From Chimaeribacter arupi (lineage in GTDB: Bacteria > Pseudomonadota > Gammaproteobacteria > Enterobacterales > Enterobacteriaceae): DNA of 64,000 nucleotides. The stretch spans positions 62,001 to 126,000 of the forward strand of contig NZ_PJZI01000003.1 of NCBI RefSeq assembly GCF_002858805.1, written 5' to 3'. Below, in pieces: positions 53,226 through 64,000 of this stretch. Position 1 is the first letter of the stretch. Every line of letters starts with the position of its first letter. The position numbers were made by a program, and so were the translations under genes. The notes under the pieces are model-generated. The model saw only the letters and a program-made list of their open reading frames with translations, ran no database searches and was not told the origin of the DNA.

Positions 53226-54019
53226 GCGTTGCCTCCTTGGGAGGTCAGTTGATAGGCGGGGTGCCAGCGCAGCCAGACGCGCTCCAGCAACTGGGCGCTG
53301 AAATCGGCCAGTTTGCCGAGGATGGCGTACAGCACAATCGCCACCACCACGATGTCAGTTTGCAGGAACTCACGGGCGTTCATCGCCAGATAGCCAATCC
53401 CGGCATTGGCGGAGATAGTTTCGGCCACAATCAGTGTCAGCCACATAAAGCCGAGTGCAAACCGCACGCCGACCATAATTGAGGGCAGGGCGCCGGGCAG
53501 CACCACCTGCACAAACAGCGGCAACCCGGAGAGGCCATAACTGCGCGCCATCTCCAGCAGGCCGCGGTCAATGTTGCGGATGCCGTGATAGGTATTCAGG
53601 TAGATCGGGAACAGCGTACCGAGCGCCACCAGGAAAATTTTGGCGGACTCATCGATGCCGAACCATAAAATCACCAGCGGGATCAGCGCCAGATGCGGGA
53701 TGTTGCGCAGCATCTGTAACGAACTGTCCAGCAGCCGCTCACCCCAGCGTGACAGGCCGGTAATAAAGCCCAGCAGCAGGCCGAGGCTGCCGCCGATGGC
53801 GAACCCAATCCCGGCGCGCCAGCTGCTGATCGCCAGATGGTGCCAGAGTTCACCGCTGGCACTCAGTGACCAGAAGGCCGTGACCACCGCGCTCGGCGCA
53901 GGCAGGATCCGGTTGGAGAGCCAGCCCGCCTCCACCGCCAGTTGCCAGACGGCAATCAACAGCACCGGCACCGCCCAGGGCGCGAGACGGTATAACCCAC
54001 GTTTGGCAAAATGATGCAT
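53222..54019 (-). CDS. ssuC: Alkanesulfonate ABC transporter permease
   Basis: Inner-membrane permease of the SsuABC importer. From ATG 54019, behind GAGGAGCGCACT, it is 265 aa and aligns with E. coli SsuC; the in-frame ATG at 54070 lies inside ssuD and adds unsupported residues. About six membrane segments are visible. The EAA loop that docks on SsuB is [24 protein letters not shown]. It starts 10 bases after the ssuD stop, and its stop overlaps ssuB. Confidence 0.95.
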   Translation of the reverse strand: MHHFAKRGLYRLAPWAVPVLLIAVWQLAVEAGWLSNRILPAPSAVVTAFWSLSASGELWHHLAISSWRAGIGFAIGGSLGLLLGFITGLSRWGERLLDSSLQMLRNIPHLALIPLVILWFGIDESAKIFLVALGTLFPIYLNTYHGIRNIDRGLLEMARSYGLSGLPLFVQVVLPGALPSIMVGVRFALGFMWLTLIVAETISANAGIGYLAMNAREFLQTDIVVVAIVLYAILGKLADFSAQLLERVWLRWHPAYQLTSQGGNA

Positions 54020-54029
54020 AGTGCGCTCC

Positions 54030-55181
54030 TCAGCTCTGTGACGCAGTGGTCTGGTAGAAATCATTGGCAATCACCTCGGATTGCGGCCGGATCACCCGCA
54101 GGTTACCGGGGGCGGCGTCAGGGGCCGCCAGATCGAGGTGCGGGAACAGCAATTCGCCTACCCGGTACGCCTCTTCCAGGTGCGGATAGCCGGAGAGCAC
54201 AAAGGTATCAATGCCGAGATCGGCATACTCCTGCATCCGCGCCGCCACCGTCGGGCCATCGCCGACCAGCGCGGTGCCGGCCCCGCCGCGCACCAGCCCG
54301 ACCCCGGCCCACAAGTTGGGGCTGATCTCCAGGTTGTCTTTTTTGCCGCCGTGCAGGGCAGCCATCCGCTGCTGGCCGACGGAGTCAAACCGGGCGAACG
54401 ACTGCTGGGCGCGAGCGATGGTGTCGTCATCCAGGTTGGCGATCAGCCGGTCAGCCGCGCGCCACGCCTCGTCAGTGGTTTCACGCACAATCACATGCAG
54501 CCGGATGCCGAACCGCACCTGACGCCCTTTGGCCGCGGCTTTGGCACGTACCTGGTCAATCTTCGCTTTGACCTGTGCAGGCGGTTCGCCCCAGGTCAGG
54601 TAGAGTTCGACCTGCTCGGCGGCCAGATCCTGCGCGGCATCGGACGAGCCGCCAAAGTAGAGCGGCGGGCGCGGCTGCTGCACCGGCGGCAGCATCAGGC
54701 GCGCCTCTTTTACCTGGATGTGTTTGCCGGTGAAGGTGACGGTTTCACCTTCCAGTACCCGGCGCCAGACATGGGTAAACTCCGCTGAGGCTTCATAACG
54801 CGCTTCGTGGTCAAGGAACAGCCCTTCACCCGCCAGCTCATCCGGGTCGCCGCCGGTGACCAGGTTAAACAGGGCGCGCCCGTTGGAAAGCCGGTCCAGC
54901 GTGGCGGCCTGCCGTGCCGCCAGCGTCGGGGAGATAATGCCGGGGCGCAGCGCCACCAGGAATTTCAGCCGTTGTGTCACCGGAATCATCGACGCCGCCA
55001 CCAGCCAGGAGTCCTCACAGGAACGGCCGGTCGGGATCAGCACCCCGCCAAAGCCCAGGCGATCCACCGCCTGGGCAATCTGTTGCAGGTAAGCGTGATC
55101 AACGGTGCGTGCACCCTCATTGGTGCCGAGGTAGTGGCCGTCGCCGTGGGTCGGTAAAAACCAGAAAACGTTAAGGCTCAT
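54030..55181 (-). CDS. ssuD: FMNH2-dependent alkanesulfonate monooxygenase
   Basis: Luciferase-family enzyme that uses reduced flavin from SsuE and O2 to release sulfite from C2-C10 alkanesulfonates. The 383-aa protein starts [20 protein letters not shown], with the family's early active-site segment. It contains TGRSCEDSW (conserved Cys of SsuD), [17 protein letters not shown] and [21 protein letters not shown]. The Arg-rich C-terminal loop region is present. Its leader holds a hairpin at 55201-55223. Works with SsuE and SsuABC. Confidence 0.97.
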   Translation of the reverse strand: MSLNVFWFLPTHGDGHYLGTNEGARTVDHAYLQQIAQAVDRLGFGGVLIPTGRSCEDSWLVAASMIPVTQRLKFLVALRPGIISPTLAARQAATLDRLSNGRALFNLVTGGDPDELAGEGLFLDHEARYEASAEFTHVWRRVLEGETVTFTGKHIQVKEARLMLPPVQQPRPPLYFGGSSDAAQDLAAEQVELYLTWGEPPAQVKAKIDQVRAKAAAKGRQVRFGIRLHVIVRETTDEAWRAADRLIANLDDDTIARAQQSFARFDSVGQQRMAALHGGKKDNLEISPNLWAGVGLVRGGAGTALVGDGPTVAARMQEYADLGIDTFVLSGYPHLEEAYRVGELLFPHLDLAAPDAAPGNLRVIRPQSEVIANDFYQTTASQS

Positions 55182-55200
55182 GGTGTCTGCTCCTTGTGCG

Positions 55201-55223
55201 GCCCGGCGAGCGCAGCGCCGGGC
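55201..55223 (-). other. Hairpin between ssuA and ssuD
   Basis: Perfect stem GCCCGGCG / CGCCGGGC with a 7-base loop in the 57-base ssuA-ssuD gap. It has no T-tract. It may stabilise upstream ssuA mRNA, so that the binding protein is made in excess over the enzyme genes; such processing is common in ABC operons but not shown here. Confidence 0.5.
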
Positions 55224-55238
55224 TGGGTGGTCAATGGG

Positions 55239-56210
55239 TCAGGGCGCGGCGCGCCAGATACGGCTGGCGATATCCAGCTTTTTCGGTAACAGGTGATTTT
55301 CATAGAACAGATCGGCGGTGTTCTGCTGGGCCTGTTCGGTGCGTTTGTCCACCGGCTCAATCACGGTGACCGGGCGGTGGCTCAGATAGGTGGCGATCAC
55401 CGGCTCCGGCAGCCCCATGGCGTTGGCCAGCAGGGTAATGCTCCGCGCACGGTCGGTGCGGGTCAGGGCGTCGGCGGCGGTCAGCTGGGTCAGCACGTCA
55501 CGGATAAACGCCGGGTGCGCCTCGGCATAACTGCGCGCCGCCAGGTAGAAGGAGCCGGTCTGGTTCAGCGTGGTGCCGTCTTTCAGCACCCGTACGCCGC
55601 CCTGAAGCTGCGCAGCGGAGTAGTACGGATCCCAGATCGCCCAGGCATCGACGTTATGCTGGGCAAACGCGGCGCGCGCATCAGCCGGAGTCAGGTAGAC
55701 CGGGGTAATGTCTTTGAACGTCAGCCCGGCTTGTTGCAGCGCACGTAACAGCAGGTTGTGCGAGCTGGAGCCTTTCTGGAACGCCACTTTGCGCCCTTTC
55801 AGGTCAGCCACGCTCTGGATCGGGCTGTTGGCTGCCACCAGGATCACTTCCGCTTTGGGTTTGGGCGGCTCCTGGCCGACATACAGCAGATCGGCCCCGG
55901 CCGCCTGCGCGAACAGCGGCGGCAGGTCGCCGGTGCTGCCCATGTCGATGCTGCCGACATTCAGCGCCTCCAGCATTTGCGGCCCGGCCGGGAACTCCAC
56001 CCAGCTGATGCGGGTCTGCGGGTAGCGTTTTTCCAGCATCTGATGGGTTTTGGCCAGCACCAGGCTGACGGACCCTTTCTGGTAGCCGATACGGAACTGC
56101 GCCGGGTCCTGTGCGGCCTGTGCCGCCTGGCCCAGGCCGGTCAGGGCCGTCAGCAGGGTAAACACGGCCGCGGCACGGCCCCAGCGACGAAACAGCGACA
56201 TCGGTGTCAT
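55239..56210 (-). CDS. ssuA: Alkanesulfonate periplasmic binding protein
   Basis: Periplasmic substrate-binding protein of SsuABC. The 323-aa protein has a signal peptide MTPMSLFRRWGRAAAVFTLL with cleavage near AAQA. The binding core has IGYQKGSVSLVLAK, VEFPAGPQMLEALNVGSIDMGSTGD and AWAIWDPYYSAAQ, typical of the SsuA/NrtA family. It lies between ssuE (23 bases upstream) and ssuD. Confidence 0.96.
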   Translation of the reverse strand: MTPMSLFRRWGRAAAVFTLLTALTGLGQAAQAAQDPAQFRIGYQKGSVSLVLAKTHQMLEKRYPQTRISWVEFPAGPQMLEALNVGSIDMGSTGDLPPLFAQAAGADLLYVGQEPPKPKAEVILVAANSPIQSVADLKGRKVAFQKGSSSHNLLLRALQQAGLTFKDITPVYLTPADARAAFAQHNVDAWAIWDPYYSAAQLQGGVRVLKDGTTLNQTGSFYLAARSYAEAHPAFIRDVLTQLTAADALTRTDRARSITLLANAMGLPEPVIATYLSHRPVTVIEPVDKRTEQAQQNTADLFYENHLLPKKLDIASRIWRAAP

Positions 56211-56233
56211 TTTCTGCTCTCCTTATCGCCGGT

Positions 56234-56809
56234 TCAGGCAAAATGCCGCAGCAGGTCAGCCCCGGCGGCACGTACCGGTGCACGGCGGTCCAGCGCCTGA
56301 TAGAAGCTCTCCAGTGCCTCTTCCAGCCGCAGCGCCAGCGCCGGGGCCGGCAGCGGGTGCGGCTGGGCTTTCATATCAATCTGGCTGTCATCCGCAAAGA
56401 CACCGTGCAGCACCTCCTGCGCTTTCAGGGCTGACAGCACCGGTTTCAGCGCGTAGTCCACTGCCAGCATATGGGCGAGGGAACCGCCGGTGGCCAGCGG
56501 CAGCACCACTTTGTGCTCCAGCGCGCGCTCCGGCAGCAGGTCGAGCAGGGTTTTCAGCGCGCCGGAGTAAGCGGCTTTATAGACCGGCGTTGCCACCAGC
56601 AGGCCATCGGCCCCGGCCAGTGCGTCAGCCAGCGCCTTGACCTGGGGGCTGTTGAAATTGGCATAGAGCAGATCTTCAGCGTCGAAATCATGCAGGTTAT
56701 AGGCGGTGATCGTCACCCCGCGCTGTTGCAGCCACTGCTCGCTGCGGCGCAGCAGGGCAGAAGAACGGGAGGGTTGTCGCGGGCTGCCTGCCAGAGATAT
56801 AACGTGCAT
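56234..56809 (-). CDS. ssuE: NADPH-dependent FMN reductase
   Basis: Flavodoxin-like reductase that supplies FMNH2 to SsuD. The 191-aa length equals E. coli. The N-terminus [20 protein letters not shown] is the flavin phosphate loop, and [21 protein letters not shown] holds the pi-helix tyrosine of two-component reductases. It is first in the operon with ribosome site AAGGAGTCAGT. The upstream minus-strand stretch ATTCTTTTTAGTTATAAGG is A/T-rich, like Cbl/CysB target regions, but no firm site can be named. Confidence 0.97.
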   Translation of the reverse strand: MHVISLAGSPRQPSRSSALLRRSEQWLQQRGVTITAYNLHDFDAEDLLYANFNSPQVKALADALAGADGLLVATPVYKAAYSGALKTLLDLLPERALEHKVVLPLATGGSLAHMLAVDYALKPVLSALKAQEVLHGVFADDSQIDMKAQPHPLPAPALALRLEEALESFYQALDRRAPVRAAGADLLRHFA

Positions 56810-56992
56810 ACTGACTCCTTATAACTAAAAAGAATAGTTGGGGCGTTTTTCCTAACCAAGTGTTAACACGCTATCAGCCGGCGCTTATTTCTTAAAATCT
56901 CTTTTTTTGCTTTCTTTTTCTGAAAAAGGGCATAACCGCGGGCAAGTCAGCAAAGGAAAAAGAGAGCCGGGGGAAAGGGCGGCAGGGCAGGC

Positions 56993-57008
56993 GGGAAAAC
57001 GATTGCGG
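56993..57008 (+). promoter_or_regulatory. Possible PurR operator upstream of pyrD
   Basis: GGGAAAACGATTGCGG matches the PurR consensus ACGCAAACGTTTGCGT at 11 of 16 positions, including the central CG and GCG. E. coli pyrD is repressed by PurR. Position is about 70 bases before the predicted start site, so the assignment is tentative. Confidence 0.35.
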
Positions 57009-57035
57009 AAAGGGCGTTTTTTTGCGGTGGATCAT

Positions 57036-57101
57036 TTCCCTTTTGCCGGGCATTCGCGGATAATACGCCCCCGGTTTGCCACCGGGAACTCAGGAGATTT
57101 C
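57036..57101 (+). promoter_or_regulatory. pyrD promoter and start-site-switching leader
   Basis: GATAAT at 57059-57064 fits a -10. It is followed by ACGCCCCCGG, so starts at C or G near 57069-57073 are possible. A hairpin CCCGGT / ACCGGG (57070-57086) forms only when the transcript begins at the upstream C bases, and ends just before the ribosome site CAGGAG (57091-57096). This is the layout by which E. coli pyrD responds to the CTP/GTP balance. Similarity seen, mechanism inferred. Confidence 0.6.
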
Positions 57102-58112
<1,011 letters not shown>

Positions 58113-58340
58113 TAGTTTTTAACCAACATGCCGGGCCGGGGGGTTTATTTCTCTTCCCGGCTCGTCTATATTTTGTCCACTGCCGGGGTTATAGGCGCTG
58201 GATGCAGTGTGTTACCAGACTAAATAATATGTTCAGCGATCCTCACCGGCCTCATTTATTAGCATACCGTCGGCAGCGACACTTTTACGGCGGTCTTGTT
58301 GGGGTTTTTTTGAAATTAACAGGCGTAAAGGGGTAACCCG

Positions 58341-58889
58341 ATGAGAATCAAACCTGACGACAATTGGCGTTGGTATTTTGACGCCGATCACGATCGGCTG
58401 ATGTTGGATTTGGCAAACGGCATGATATTCCGCTCGCGCTTTCCCGCCAAAATGTTAACGCCGGATGCGTTTGGTGAGTGTGCTTTTTCCGTGGAAGATG
58501 CCGCGCTCTATTTTGATTATGAAGAACAGTGCCGCAAAATTAAGCTGAAATCAGAGCAGCGGGCTGAACTGGTATTAAATGCGCTGGTGGCGTTCCGTTA
58601 CCTGAAGCCGCTGATGCCGAAAAGCTGGCACTTCACCCAGCAGGCGCGCGCACTGGCACCCAAAACCGGTGACGTAGTGGCAGTGAAAGTGACGGAAAGC
58701 GGTGACCGGGCGCAATTGCTGGTGGTGGAATCCGGCGACAATGCCAGCCTGTGCCTGCTGGCACAACATCAGCTGACGCTGGCCGGGCGCACCATGCAGT
58801 GCGGCGATGCCATAAAAATCATGCATGACCGGATGATGCCGGTGGCAGAAGAGTTGGATTTGGCGGCACTGTACGATCAGGCCGTGTAA
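58341..58889 (+). CDS. zapC: Cell division protein ZapC
   Basis: Cytosolic Z-ring-associated protein that promotes FtsZ bundling. The 182-aa protein starts [28 protein letters not shown], as in E. coli ZapC, with an N-terminal alpha/beta domain and a small beta-barrel C-terminal half ([17 protein letters not shown]). The ribosome site is AAAGGGGTAACCCG. The 228 bases before it hold only a chance ORF (58109-58336), overlapping the pyrD stop. Confidence 0.95.
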   Translation: MRIKPDDNWRWYFDADHDRLMLDLANGMIFRSRFPAKMLTPDAFGECAFSVEDAALYFDYEEQCRKIKLKSEQRAELVLNALVAFRYLKPLMPKSWHFTQQARALAPKTGDVVAVKVTESGDRAQLLVVESGDNASLCLLAQHQLTLAGRTMQCGDAIKIMHDRMMPVAEELDLAALYDQAV

Positions 58890-58899
58890 TTTTCCGGTA

Positions 58900-58995
58900 T
58901 GTAAAACGGCATGTTTTCAGAAGCGGTCGGTGTTTAAGAACGATCGGTGTTGAAAACGGGCCGCTTCCCAAAAAAGTCGGCGCTGAGAACGGCCG
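58900..58995. repeat. Degenerate short tandem repeats between zapC and ycbX
   Basis: About six imperfect copies of a 13-20 base unit related to CGGTCGGTGTTTAAGAA lie here: CGGCATGTTTTCAGAAG, CGGTCGGTGTTTAAGAA, CGATCGGTGTTGAAAA, CGGGCCGCTTCCCAAAAAA, TCGGCGCTGAGAA and CGGCCGGCTTCTGA. They occupy most of the gap between the convergent genes zapC and ycbX. Function unknown. Confidence 0.5.
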
Positions 58996-59050
58996 GCTTC
59001 TGACATAGCGCACCCACGGGCGCGCCACCTTTCTGACCCCTTTTTTCCGG

Positions 59051-60154
59051 CTAACTCAGGGTGACATCTCCCAACGGGATGCAACTGCAACTCAGCAGCG
59101 TACCGTCGGTGCCCAGTGCATCCTGCACCAGCGGGGCCACGTTTCCCTGTTCCAGCGTCAGGCGGCAACTGCCGCACAGCCCGGCGCGGCACGAGTAGGG
59201 GATGCGGAACCCTTGCTGCTCCAGCTGATCCAGCAGGACCTCTTTTTTATTGCCGCTGAAACGCTGCCCCTGGTAGGTGATCGCGACCTGCTGCTCAGAC
59301 GGGGGCGGGGGCGCGACCGGCGTGCTGGCCTTACCGGCGCTATAATGACGGGGCGGGCGGGTAGAGAGGATCTCCACCGAATCGCCAGCCCGGATAATGC
59401 CGCTGTTACGCGCCATCAGGTTCATGCCGAAATCAACGTCGCCGTTGTCTGCCGTGCGGAAGGATTGCAGTGTTTTCAGCGGCTCCCCGGCCGGGTGTTT
59501 TACCCCACGCTCGGTGCTGACGGTGGTCAGCACGCAGCGGCTGCAGGGTTTCACCGCCTCAAATACCACACTGCCGACCCGCAGTTCGGCCCAGCCGTCT
59601 TCGGCAAAGGCAGTGGCCCCGGCAACCACCAGGTTCGGCCGGAACTGTTCGAGTTTGATCCCCGCCGGGCAGCGGCGGCGCAACGCCTCCAGCGACGCCT
59701 CATTCACCAGCAGGAACGGATAGCCGTCCGCGAAGGTCAAAGGGGTATCGGGCGCGCTTTTCACGCGGCGGCTGAGGGCCGGCCCCTGCCAGCGCAACTG
59801 CACCTCGCGCGCCAGGTAACCGCTCAGCCAGCGGTTAATCGCCTCCGGGGCGATGCGGGCGGTAAAATGGTTGCCCCAGACTTCCGTCGGGCTCTCTGCC
59901 TCACTGAATTCATCGTAACGGATAACGGCGCTGTCGCCGTCCGGCGCGGTGATGTACAGGCCATCCGGCAGCAGTGCCGGGGTAAACTGCACCATCTGCG
60001 GCAGTTGCCGGGCGGTAATAAAGGTGCCGTCCGGCGTGGTCAGCATAAACGCCCGGTCAAAGGCCATGCCGGCGCGGTCAGCCAGGCCCTGCGAAAGTTG
60101 CAGGCCACGCATCGATTTCACCGGATGGATGAAAAGTTTTGAAAGGGTAATCAC
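59051..60154 (-). CDS. ycbX: MOSC-domain 2Fe-2S protein YcbX
   Basis: Molybdenum-cofactor enzyme partner that in E. coli helps reduce N-hydroxylated base analogues such as 6-HAP. The start is GTG 60154, behind AAGGAGTCAGCA, giving 367 aa that align with E. coli; upstream residues to 60190 are not conserved. There is a beta-barrel N-terminal domain ([14 protein letters not shown]), a MOSC domain ([21 protein letters not shown] with the Mo-binding Cys) and a C-terminal plant-type 2Fe-2S domain ([13 protein letters not shown]...SCSC). Divergent from rlmL. Confidence 0.94.
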   Translation of the reverse strand: MITLSKLFIHPVKSMRGLQLSQGLADRAGMAFDRAFMLTTPDGTFITARQLPQMVQFTPALLPDGLYITAPDGDSAVIRYDEFSEAESPTEVWGNHFTARIAPEAINRWLSGYLAREVQLRWQGPALSRRVKSAPDTPLTFADGYPFLLVNEASLEALRRRCPAGIKLEQFRPNLVVAGATAFAEDGWAELRVGSVVFEAVKPCSRCVLTTVSTERGVKHPAGEPLKTLQSFRTADNGDVDFGMNLMARNSGIIRAGDSVEILSTRPPRHYSAGKASTPVAPPPPSEQQVAITYQGQRFSGNKKEVLLDQLEQQGFRIPYSCRAGLCGSCRLTLEQGNVAPLVQDALGTDGTLLSCSCIPLGDVTLS

Positions 60155-60194
60155 TGCTGACTCCTTGCCGGCATAAATGAGAGTCAGCAACTTT

Positions 60195-60222
60195 ATGACA
60201 AGCGGGTGGGATTAGCTATAAT
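60195..60222 (+). promoter_or_regulatory. Putative promoter of rlmL
   Basis: ATGACA (60195-60200, 5 of 6 to TTGACA) and TATAAT (60217-60222) are separated by 16 bases. The rlmL ATG is 34 bases after the -10. Good sigma-70 match in the ycbX-rlmL divergent gap. Confidence 0.65.
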
Positions 60223-60255
60223 GCGCAACAATTTTCTATTTGGTGATAAGTCGAT

Positions 60256-62376
60256 ATGAACTCTCTGTTTGCCAGCACGGCGCGTGGTCTGGAAGAACTG
60301 TTAAAAAGCGAACTGGAAGCGCTGGGCGCCCACGCCTGTAAAGTGGTACAGGGTGGGGTACATTTTCAGGGCGACGATCGTCTTCTGTACCAAAGCCTGC
60401 TGTGGAGCCGCCTGGCGTCACGTATTTTGCTGCCGCTGAATGAATTCAAGGTGCACAGCGATCTGGACCTCTACCTCGGCGTGATGGCGATTGACTGGCC
60501 GTCAGTGTTCGGCGTGGACAAAACCTTTGCCGTGCATTTCAGCGGCCTGAATGATGAAATCCGCAACAGCCAGTACGGCGCGCTGAAGGTCAAGGATGCC
60601 ATCGTTGACAGCTTCACCCGCAAAATTGACCAGCGGCCGAACGTGGCGAAACAGCAGCCGGACATCCGCGTTAATGTGTTCCTGCAACGTGACACCGCCA
60701 GCGTCGCGCTGGATCTGAGCGGCGACGGCCTGCACCAGCGTGGCTACCGTGACCTGACCGGCGCGGCCCCGCTGAAAGAGAACCTGGCGGCGGCGATTGT
60801 GCTGCGTTCCGGCTGGGCTGTCGGCACGCCGCTGCTCGACCCGATGTGCGGTTCCGGTACGCTGCTGATTGAAGGGGCGATGATCGCCTCTGACCGTGCG
60901 CCCGGCCTGCATCGCCAACACTGGGGCTTTACCGCCTGGAAAGACTTCAACGCCGACCTGTGGCGCGAAGTCACCACTGAGGCGCAGGTGCGCGCCCGCC
61001 GTGGCCTGCAGGAGACGACCTCCCGCTTCTTCGGCTCGGACATCGACCGCCGTGTGATTGAGATGGCGCGTGCCAACGCCCGCCGTGCCGGTGTCGCGGA
61101 GTTGATTACCTTCAACAGCGGTGATGTCAGTAAGCTGGTCAACCCGCTGCCGGAAGGCCCGCGCGGCACCGTGATCAGCAACCCGCCGTATGGTGAGCGT
61201 CTGGAGAGTGAACCGGCGCTGATCGCGCTGCATAACCTGCTCGGCCGCATCATGAAAACCCAGTTCGGCGGCTGGCAATTGTCGCTGTTCAGCGCCTCGC
61301 CGGAGTTGCTGAGCTGCCTGCAATTGCGGGCAGAGCGCCAGTTCAAGGCCAAAAACGGCCCGCTGGAGTGCGTGCAGAAAAACTATCAGCTGGCGGAGAA
61401 CGCCGAAGGCGTGGCCGGCGGCCAGATCGCCGAGGATTTCGCCAACCGCCTGCGCAAGAACCTGCGTAAGCTGGAGAAGTGGGCGAAGCAGCAGGGCATT
61501 GAGTGTTACCGCCTGTATGACGCCGACCTGCCGGAATATAACGTGGCGGTGGACCGCTACGGCAGCAAAGTGGTGGTACAGGAGTATGCGCCGCCGAAAA
61601 CCGTGGATGCGCAGAAAGCGCGCCAGCGCCTGTTTGACGTGATCAACGCCACGCTGTCGGTGCTGGATCTGCCGTCCAACCAACTGGTGCTGAAGACCCG
61701 TGAGCGGCAGAAAGGCAAAAACCAGTATGAAAAACTGGCGCAGAAAGGCGAGTTCCTGCTGGTGCAGGAGTTTAACGCCAAACTGTGGGTCAACCTGACC
61801 GACTACCTCGACACCGGCCTGTTCCTGGACCACCGCATCGCCCGCCGGATGCTGGGTGAGATGACCAAAGGGAAAGATTTCCTGAACCTGTTTGCCTACA
61901 CCGGCACCGCCAGCGTACACGCCGGGCTTGGCGGCGCGCGCAGCACCACCACCGTGGATATGTCCCGGACGTATCTGGAGTGGGCGGAGAAAAACCTGCG
62001 GGTCAACGGCCTGACCGGCCGCCAGCACCGCCTGATCCAGGCAGATTGCCTCTCCTGGCTGAGCGAGGCCAACGAGCAGTTCGACGTGATTTTCATCGAT
62101 CCGCCGACCTTCTCCAACTCCAAACGCATGGCAGATTCCTTTGACGTGCAGCGTGACCACCTGGCGCTGATGAAGCACCTGACCCGTCTGCTGCGCCGCA
62201 ACGGCACCATTATGTTCTCCAACAACAAACGCGGCTTCCAGATGGACGTGGCCGGTCTGGCCGAACTCGGCCTGGTGGCGAAAGAGATCACCGCCCAGAC
62301 GCAGTCCCAGGATTTTGCCCGTAACCGTCAGATTCACAACTGCTGGCTGCTCACCCGCGCCGGCGAGGAAAAGTAA
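60256..62376 (+). CDS. rlmL: 23S rRNA m2G2445/m7G2069 methyltransferase RlmKL
   Basis: Fusion methyltransferase acting on 23S rRNA: the N-terminal half (RlmL) makes m2G2445 and the C-terminal half (RlmK) makes m7G2069. The 706-aa protein has a THUMP domain (to about 165), then SAM motif [15 protein letters not shown] and catalytic NPPYGERL of the N-half. The C-half has [17 protein letters not shown] and [11 protein letters not shown]. It ends 5 bases before uup, with which it is probably cotranscribed. Confidence 0.97.
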   Translation: MNSLFASTARGLEELLKSELEALGAHACKVVQGGVHFQGDDRLLYQSLLWSRLASRILLPLNEFKVHSDLDLYLGVMAIDWPSVFGVDKTFAVHFSGLNDEIRNSQYGALKVKDAIVDSFTRKIDQRPNVAKQQPDIRVNVFLQRDTASVALDLSGDGLHQRGYRDLTGAAPLKENLAAAIVLRSGWAVGTPLLDPMCGSGTLLIEGAMIASDRAPGLHRQHWGFTAWKDFNADLWREVTTEAQVRARRGLQETTSRFFGSDIDRRVIEMARANARRAGVAELITFNSGDVSKLVNPLPEGPRGTVISNPPYGERLESEPALIALHNLLGRIMKTQFGGWQLSLFSASPELLSCLQLRAERQFKAKNGPLECVQKNYQLAENAEGVAGGQIAEDFANRLRKNLRKLEKWAKQQGIECYRLYDADLPEYNVAVDRYGSKVVVQEYAPPKTVDAQKARQRLFDVINATLSVLDLPSNQLVLKTRERQKGKNQYEKLAQKGEFLLVQEFNAKLWVNLTDYLDTGLFLDHRIARRMLGEMTKGKDFLNLFAYTGTASVHAGLGGARSTTTVDMSRTYLEWAEKNLRVNGLTGRQHRLIQADCLSWLSEANEQFDVIFIDPPTFSNSKRMADSFDVQRDHLALMKHLTRLLRRNGTIMFSNNKRGFQMDVAGLAELGLVAKEITAQTQSQDFARNRQIHNCWLLTRAGEEK

Positions 62377-62381
62377 CGTTT

Positions 62382-64000
62382 ATGTCTTTAATCAGTATGT
62401 CAGGTGCCTGGCTCTCCTTCAGTGATGCCCCTCTGCTGGATAACACCGAACTCCACATCGAGCCTAATGAACGTGTTTGTCTGGTCGGCCGTAACGGCGC
62501 GGGGAAATCCACGCTGATGAAAATCCTGAACCGCGAAGTGCCGCTGGATGATGGCCGCATCGTGTATGAGCAGGATTTGATCGTGGCGCGCCTGCAACAG
62601 GACCCGCCGCGCAACATCGGCGGCACGGTGTTTGACTTTGTGGCCGAAGGTGTCGCCGAACAGGCGGAACACCTGAAGGCGTATCACGCCATTTCCCATC
62701 TGGTAGAAAGCGACCCGAGCGAGAAGAACCTGGCCAAAATGGCGCAGGTGATGGAAATCCTCGACCATCAGGGGCTGTGGCAGCTCGACAGCCGTATCCA
62801 GGAGGTGCTGGCACAGCTCTCGCTGAACGGCGACGCGGAGCTCTCCTCGCTCTCCGGCGGCTGGCTGCGTAAAGCGGCACTGGGCCGGGCACTGGTGAGT
62901 TCCCCGCAGGTTCTGCTGCTGGATGAGCCGACCAACCACCTGGATATCGAAACCATCAACTGGCTGGAAGGGTTCCTGAAAGAGTTCCAGGGCAGCATTA
63001 TCTTTATCTCGCACGACCGTTCGTTCATCCGCAATATGGCAACGCGCATTGTGGATCTGGATCGCGGCAAGCTGGTCTCCTACCCAGGCAATTACGATCT
63101 CTACCTCACCACCAAAGAAGAGGCGTTGCGGGTCGAGGAGCTGCAAAACGCGGAGTTTGACCGCAAGCTGGCGCAGGAAGAGGTGTGGATCCGTCAGGGC
63201 ATCAAAGCGCGCCGTACCCGTAATGAGGGGCGCGTGCGCGCCCTGAAAGCGCTGCGCCGTGAGCGTTCCGAACGCCGTGAGGTCATGGGCACTGCGAAAA
63301 TGCAGGTCGAAGAGGCAAGCCGTTCCGGCAAAATCGTGTTTGAGCTGGAAAATGTCAGCTACCGCGTCGGCGACAAGCAACTGGTGTCCAATTTCACCGC
63401 CCAGGTGCAGCGTGGTGACAAAATTGCGCTGGTCGGCCCGAACGGCTGTGGTAAAACCACCCTGCTGAAGCTGATGCTCAACCAGCTGAAAGCCGACAGC
63501 GGCCGGGTACATTGCGGCACCAAGCTGGAAGTGGCCTACTTTGACCAGCACCGCGCCGAGCTGGACCCGGAACGCACGGTGATGGACAACCTGGCCGAAG
63601 GCAAACAGGAAGTGATGGTCAATGGCCGTTCCCGCCATGTGCTGGGCTATTTGCAGGACTTCCTGTTCCACCCGAAACGCGCCATGACGCCGGTGAAAGC
63701 GTTGTCAGGCGGGGAGCGTAACCGCCTGCTGCTGGCGCGCCTGTTCCTGCGCCCCAGCAACCTGCTGATCCTCGATGAACCGACCAACGACCTCGACGTC
63801 GAAACGCTGGAGCTGCTGGAAGAGTTGATCGACGGCTACCAGGGCACCGTGATGCTGGTCAGTCACGACCGTGAGTTTGTGGATAACTGCGTGACCGAAT
63901 GCTGGATCTTCGAAGGGCAGGGCGTGATCAACAGTTACGTCGGCGGTTACCATGATGCCCATCAGCAGCGTGCCGCCACCCGTTCCCTGCGCGCGGCCCC
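62382..64000 (+). CDS. uup: ABC-F ATPase Uup (cut by window end)
   Basis: Soluble tandem ABC-F ATPase linked in E. coli to precise transposon excision and to ribosome function. The first 539 codons are present with no stop; the C-terminal coiled-coil domain is missing. ATG 62382 gives MSLISMSGAWLSFSDAPLL, the family start. The first ATPase has Walker A GRNGAGKST (36-44), signature LSGGWLRK and LLLDEPTNHLD. The linker (VWIRQGIKARRTRNEGR) precedes the second ATPase with GPNGCGKTT, LSGGERNR and LILDEPTNDLD. It starts 5 bases after rlmL. Confidence 0.97.
   Translation, partial: MSLISMSGAWLSFSDAPLLDNTELHIEPNERVCLVGRNGAGKSTLMKILNREVPLDDGRIVYEQDLIVARLQQDPPRNIGGTVFDFVAEGVAEQAEHLKAYHAISHLVESDPSEKNLAKMAQVMEILDHQGLWQLDSRIQEVLAQLSLNGDAELSSLSGGWLRKAALGRALVSSPQVLLLDEPTNHLDIETINWLEGFLKEFQGSIIFISHDRSFIRNMATRIVDLDRGKLVSYPGNYDLYLTTKEEALRVEELQNAEFDRKLAQEEVWIRQGIKARRTRNEGRVRALKALRRERSERREVMGTAKMQVEEASRSGKIVFELENVSYRVGDKQLVSNFTAQVQRGDKIALVGPNGCGKTTLLKLMLNQLKADSGRVHCGTKLEVAYFDQHRAELDPERTVMDNLAEGKQEVMVNGRSRHVLGYLQDFLFHPKRAMTPVKALSGGERNRLLLARLFLRPSNLLILDEPTNDLDVETLELLEELIDGYQGTVMLVSHDREFVDNCVTECWIFEGQGVINSYVGGYHDAHQQRAATRSLRAA

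Noticed and set aside
60502-62337. A 611-codon minus-strand open frame within rlmL
   Set aside because: Antisense shadow of RlmKL, which is complete with all expected motifs.

Overview
This is a stretch of core chromosome from a gamma-proteobacterium of the order Enterobacterales. Gene content and order closely follow the Escherichia coli K-12 interval from rarA to uup, and almost every protein is full length and recognisable from that family. The sequence is not E. coli itself: proteins differ at many positions, the dms operon carries two extra genes, and two cold-shock genes lie between lpxK and ycaQ. The gene set and the OmpF sequence would fit a Yersiniaceae-like or related genus, but I cannot name one from sequence alone.

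Layout. 1-2.3 kb: 3' part of rarA, then serS. 2.3-13.3 kb is an anaerobic block: dmsABC plus dmsD and a NapF-like ferredoxin gene, the MFS gene ycaD, and on the minus strand focA-pflB and pflA. Two FNR-type boxes are visible, before dmsA and before focA, each about 41.5 bp from a plausible start site. 13.7-22.2 kb: ycaO (minus), ycaP, serC-aroA, cmk-rpsA-ihfB. 22.4-27.4 kb: comEC/ycaI (apparently frameshifted), msbA and lpxK (lipid A export and synthesis). 27.4-28.4 kb: two small cold-shock-domain genes. 28.5-31.8 kb: ycaQ, ycaR-kdsB, ycbJ. 31.8-40 kb: elyC (minus) divergent from cmoM-mukF-mukE-mukB (condensin). 40.2-43.5 kb: ldtD, mepK (peptidoglycan) and gloC. 43.6-49.2 kb, minus strand: aspC, ompF, asnS, pncB. 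49.7-52.4 kb: pepN. 52.4-56.8 kb, minus strand: ssuEADCB for alkanesulfonate use. 57.1-64 kb: pyrD, zapC, ycbX (minus), rlmKL, and uup running off the end.

How genes work together. The first block suits anaerobic growth: PflB (activated by PflA) makes formate, FocA moves it, and DmsABC respires DMSO or related compounds with DmsD as Tat chaperone. MsbA, LpxK, KdsB, ElyC, LdtD and MepK serve the envelope. MukFEB and ZapC serve chromosome segregation and division. The ssu operon recovers sulfur from organosulfonates.

I saw no tRNA, rRNA, insertion sequence, prophage or CRISPR array. I found no convincing new multi-gene system. The most notable anomaly is comEC: its N-terminal first membrane segment is encoded in a different frame just upstream of the long ORF, with no standard start codon. 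Smaller points are the divergent second cold-shock gene, the extended dms operon with an internal terminator, a perfect inverted repeat upstream of focA and degenerate short repeats between zapC and ycbX.
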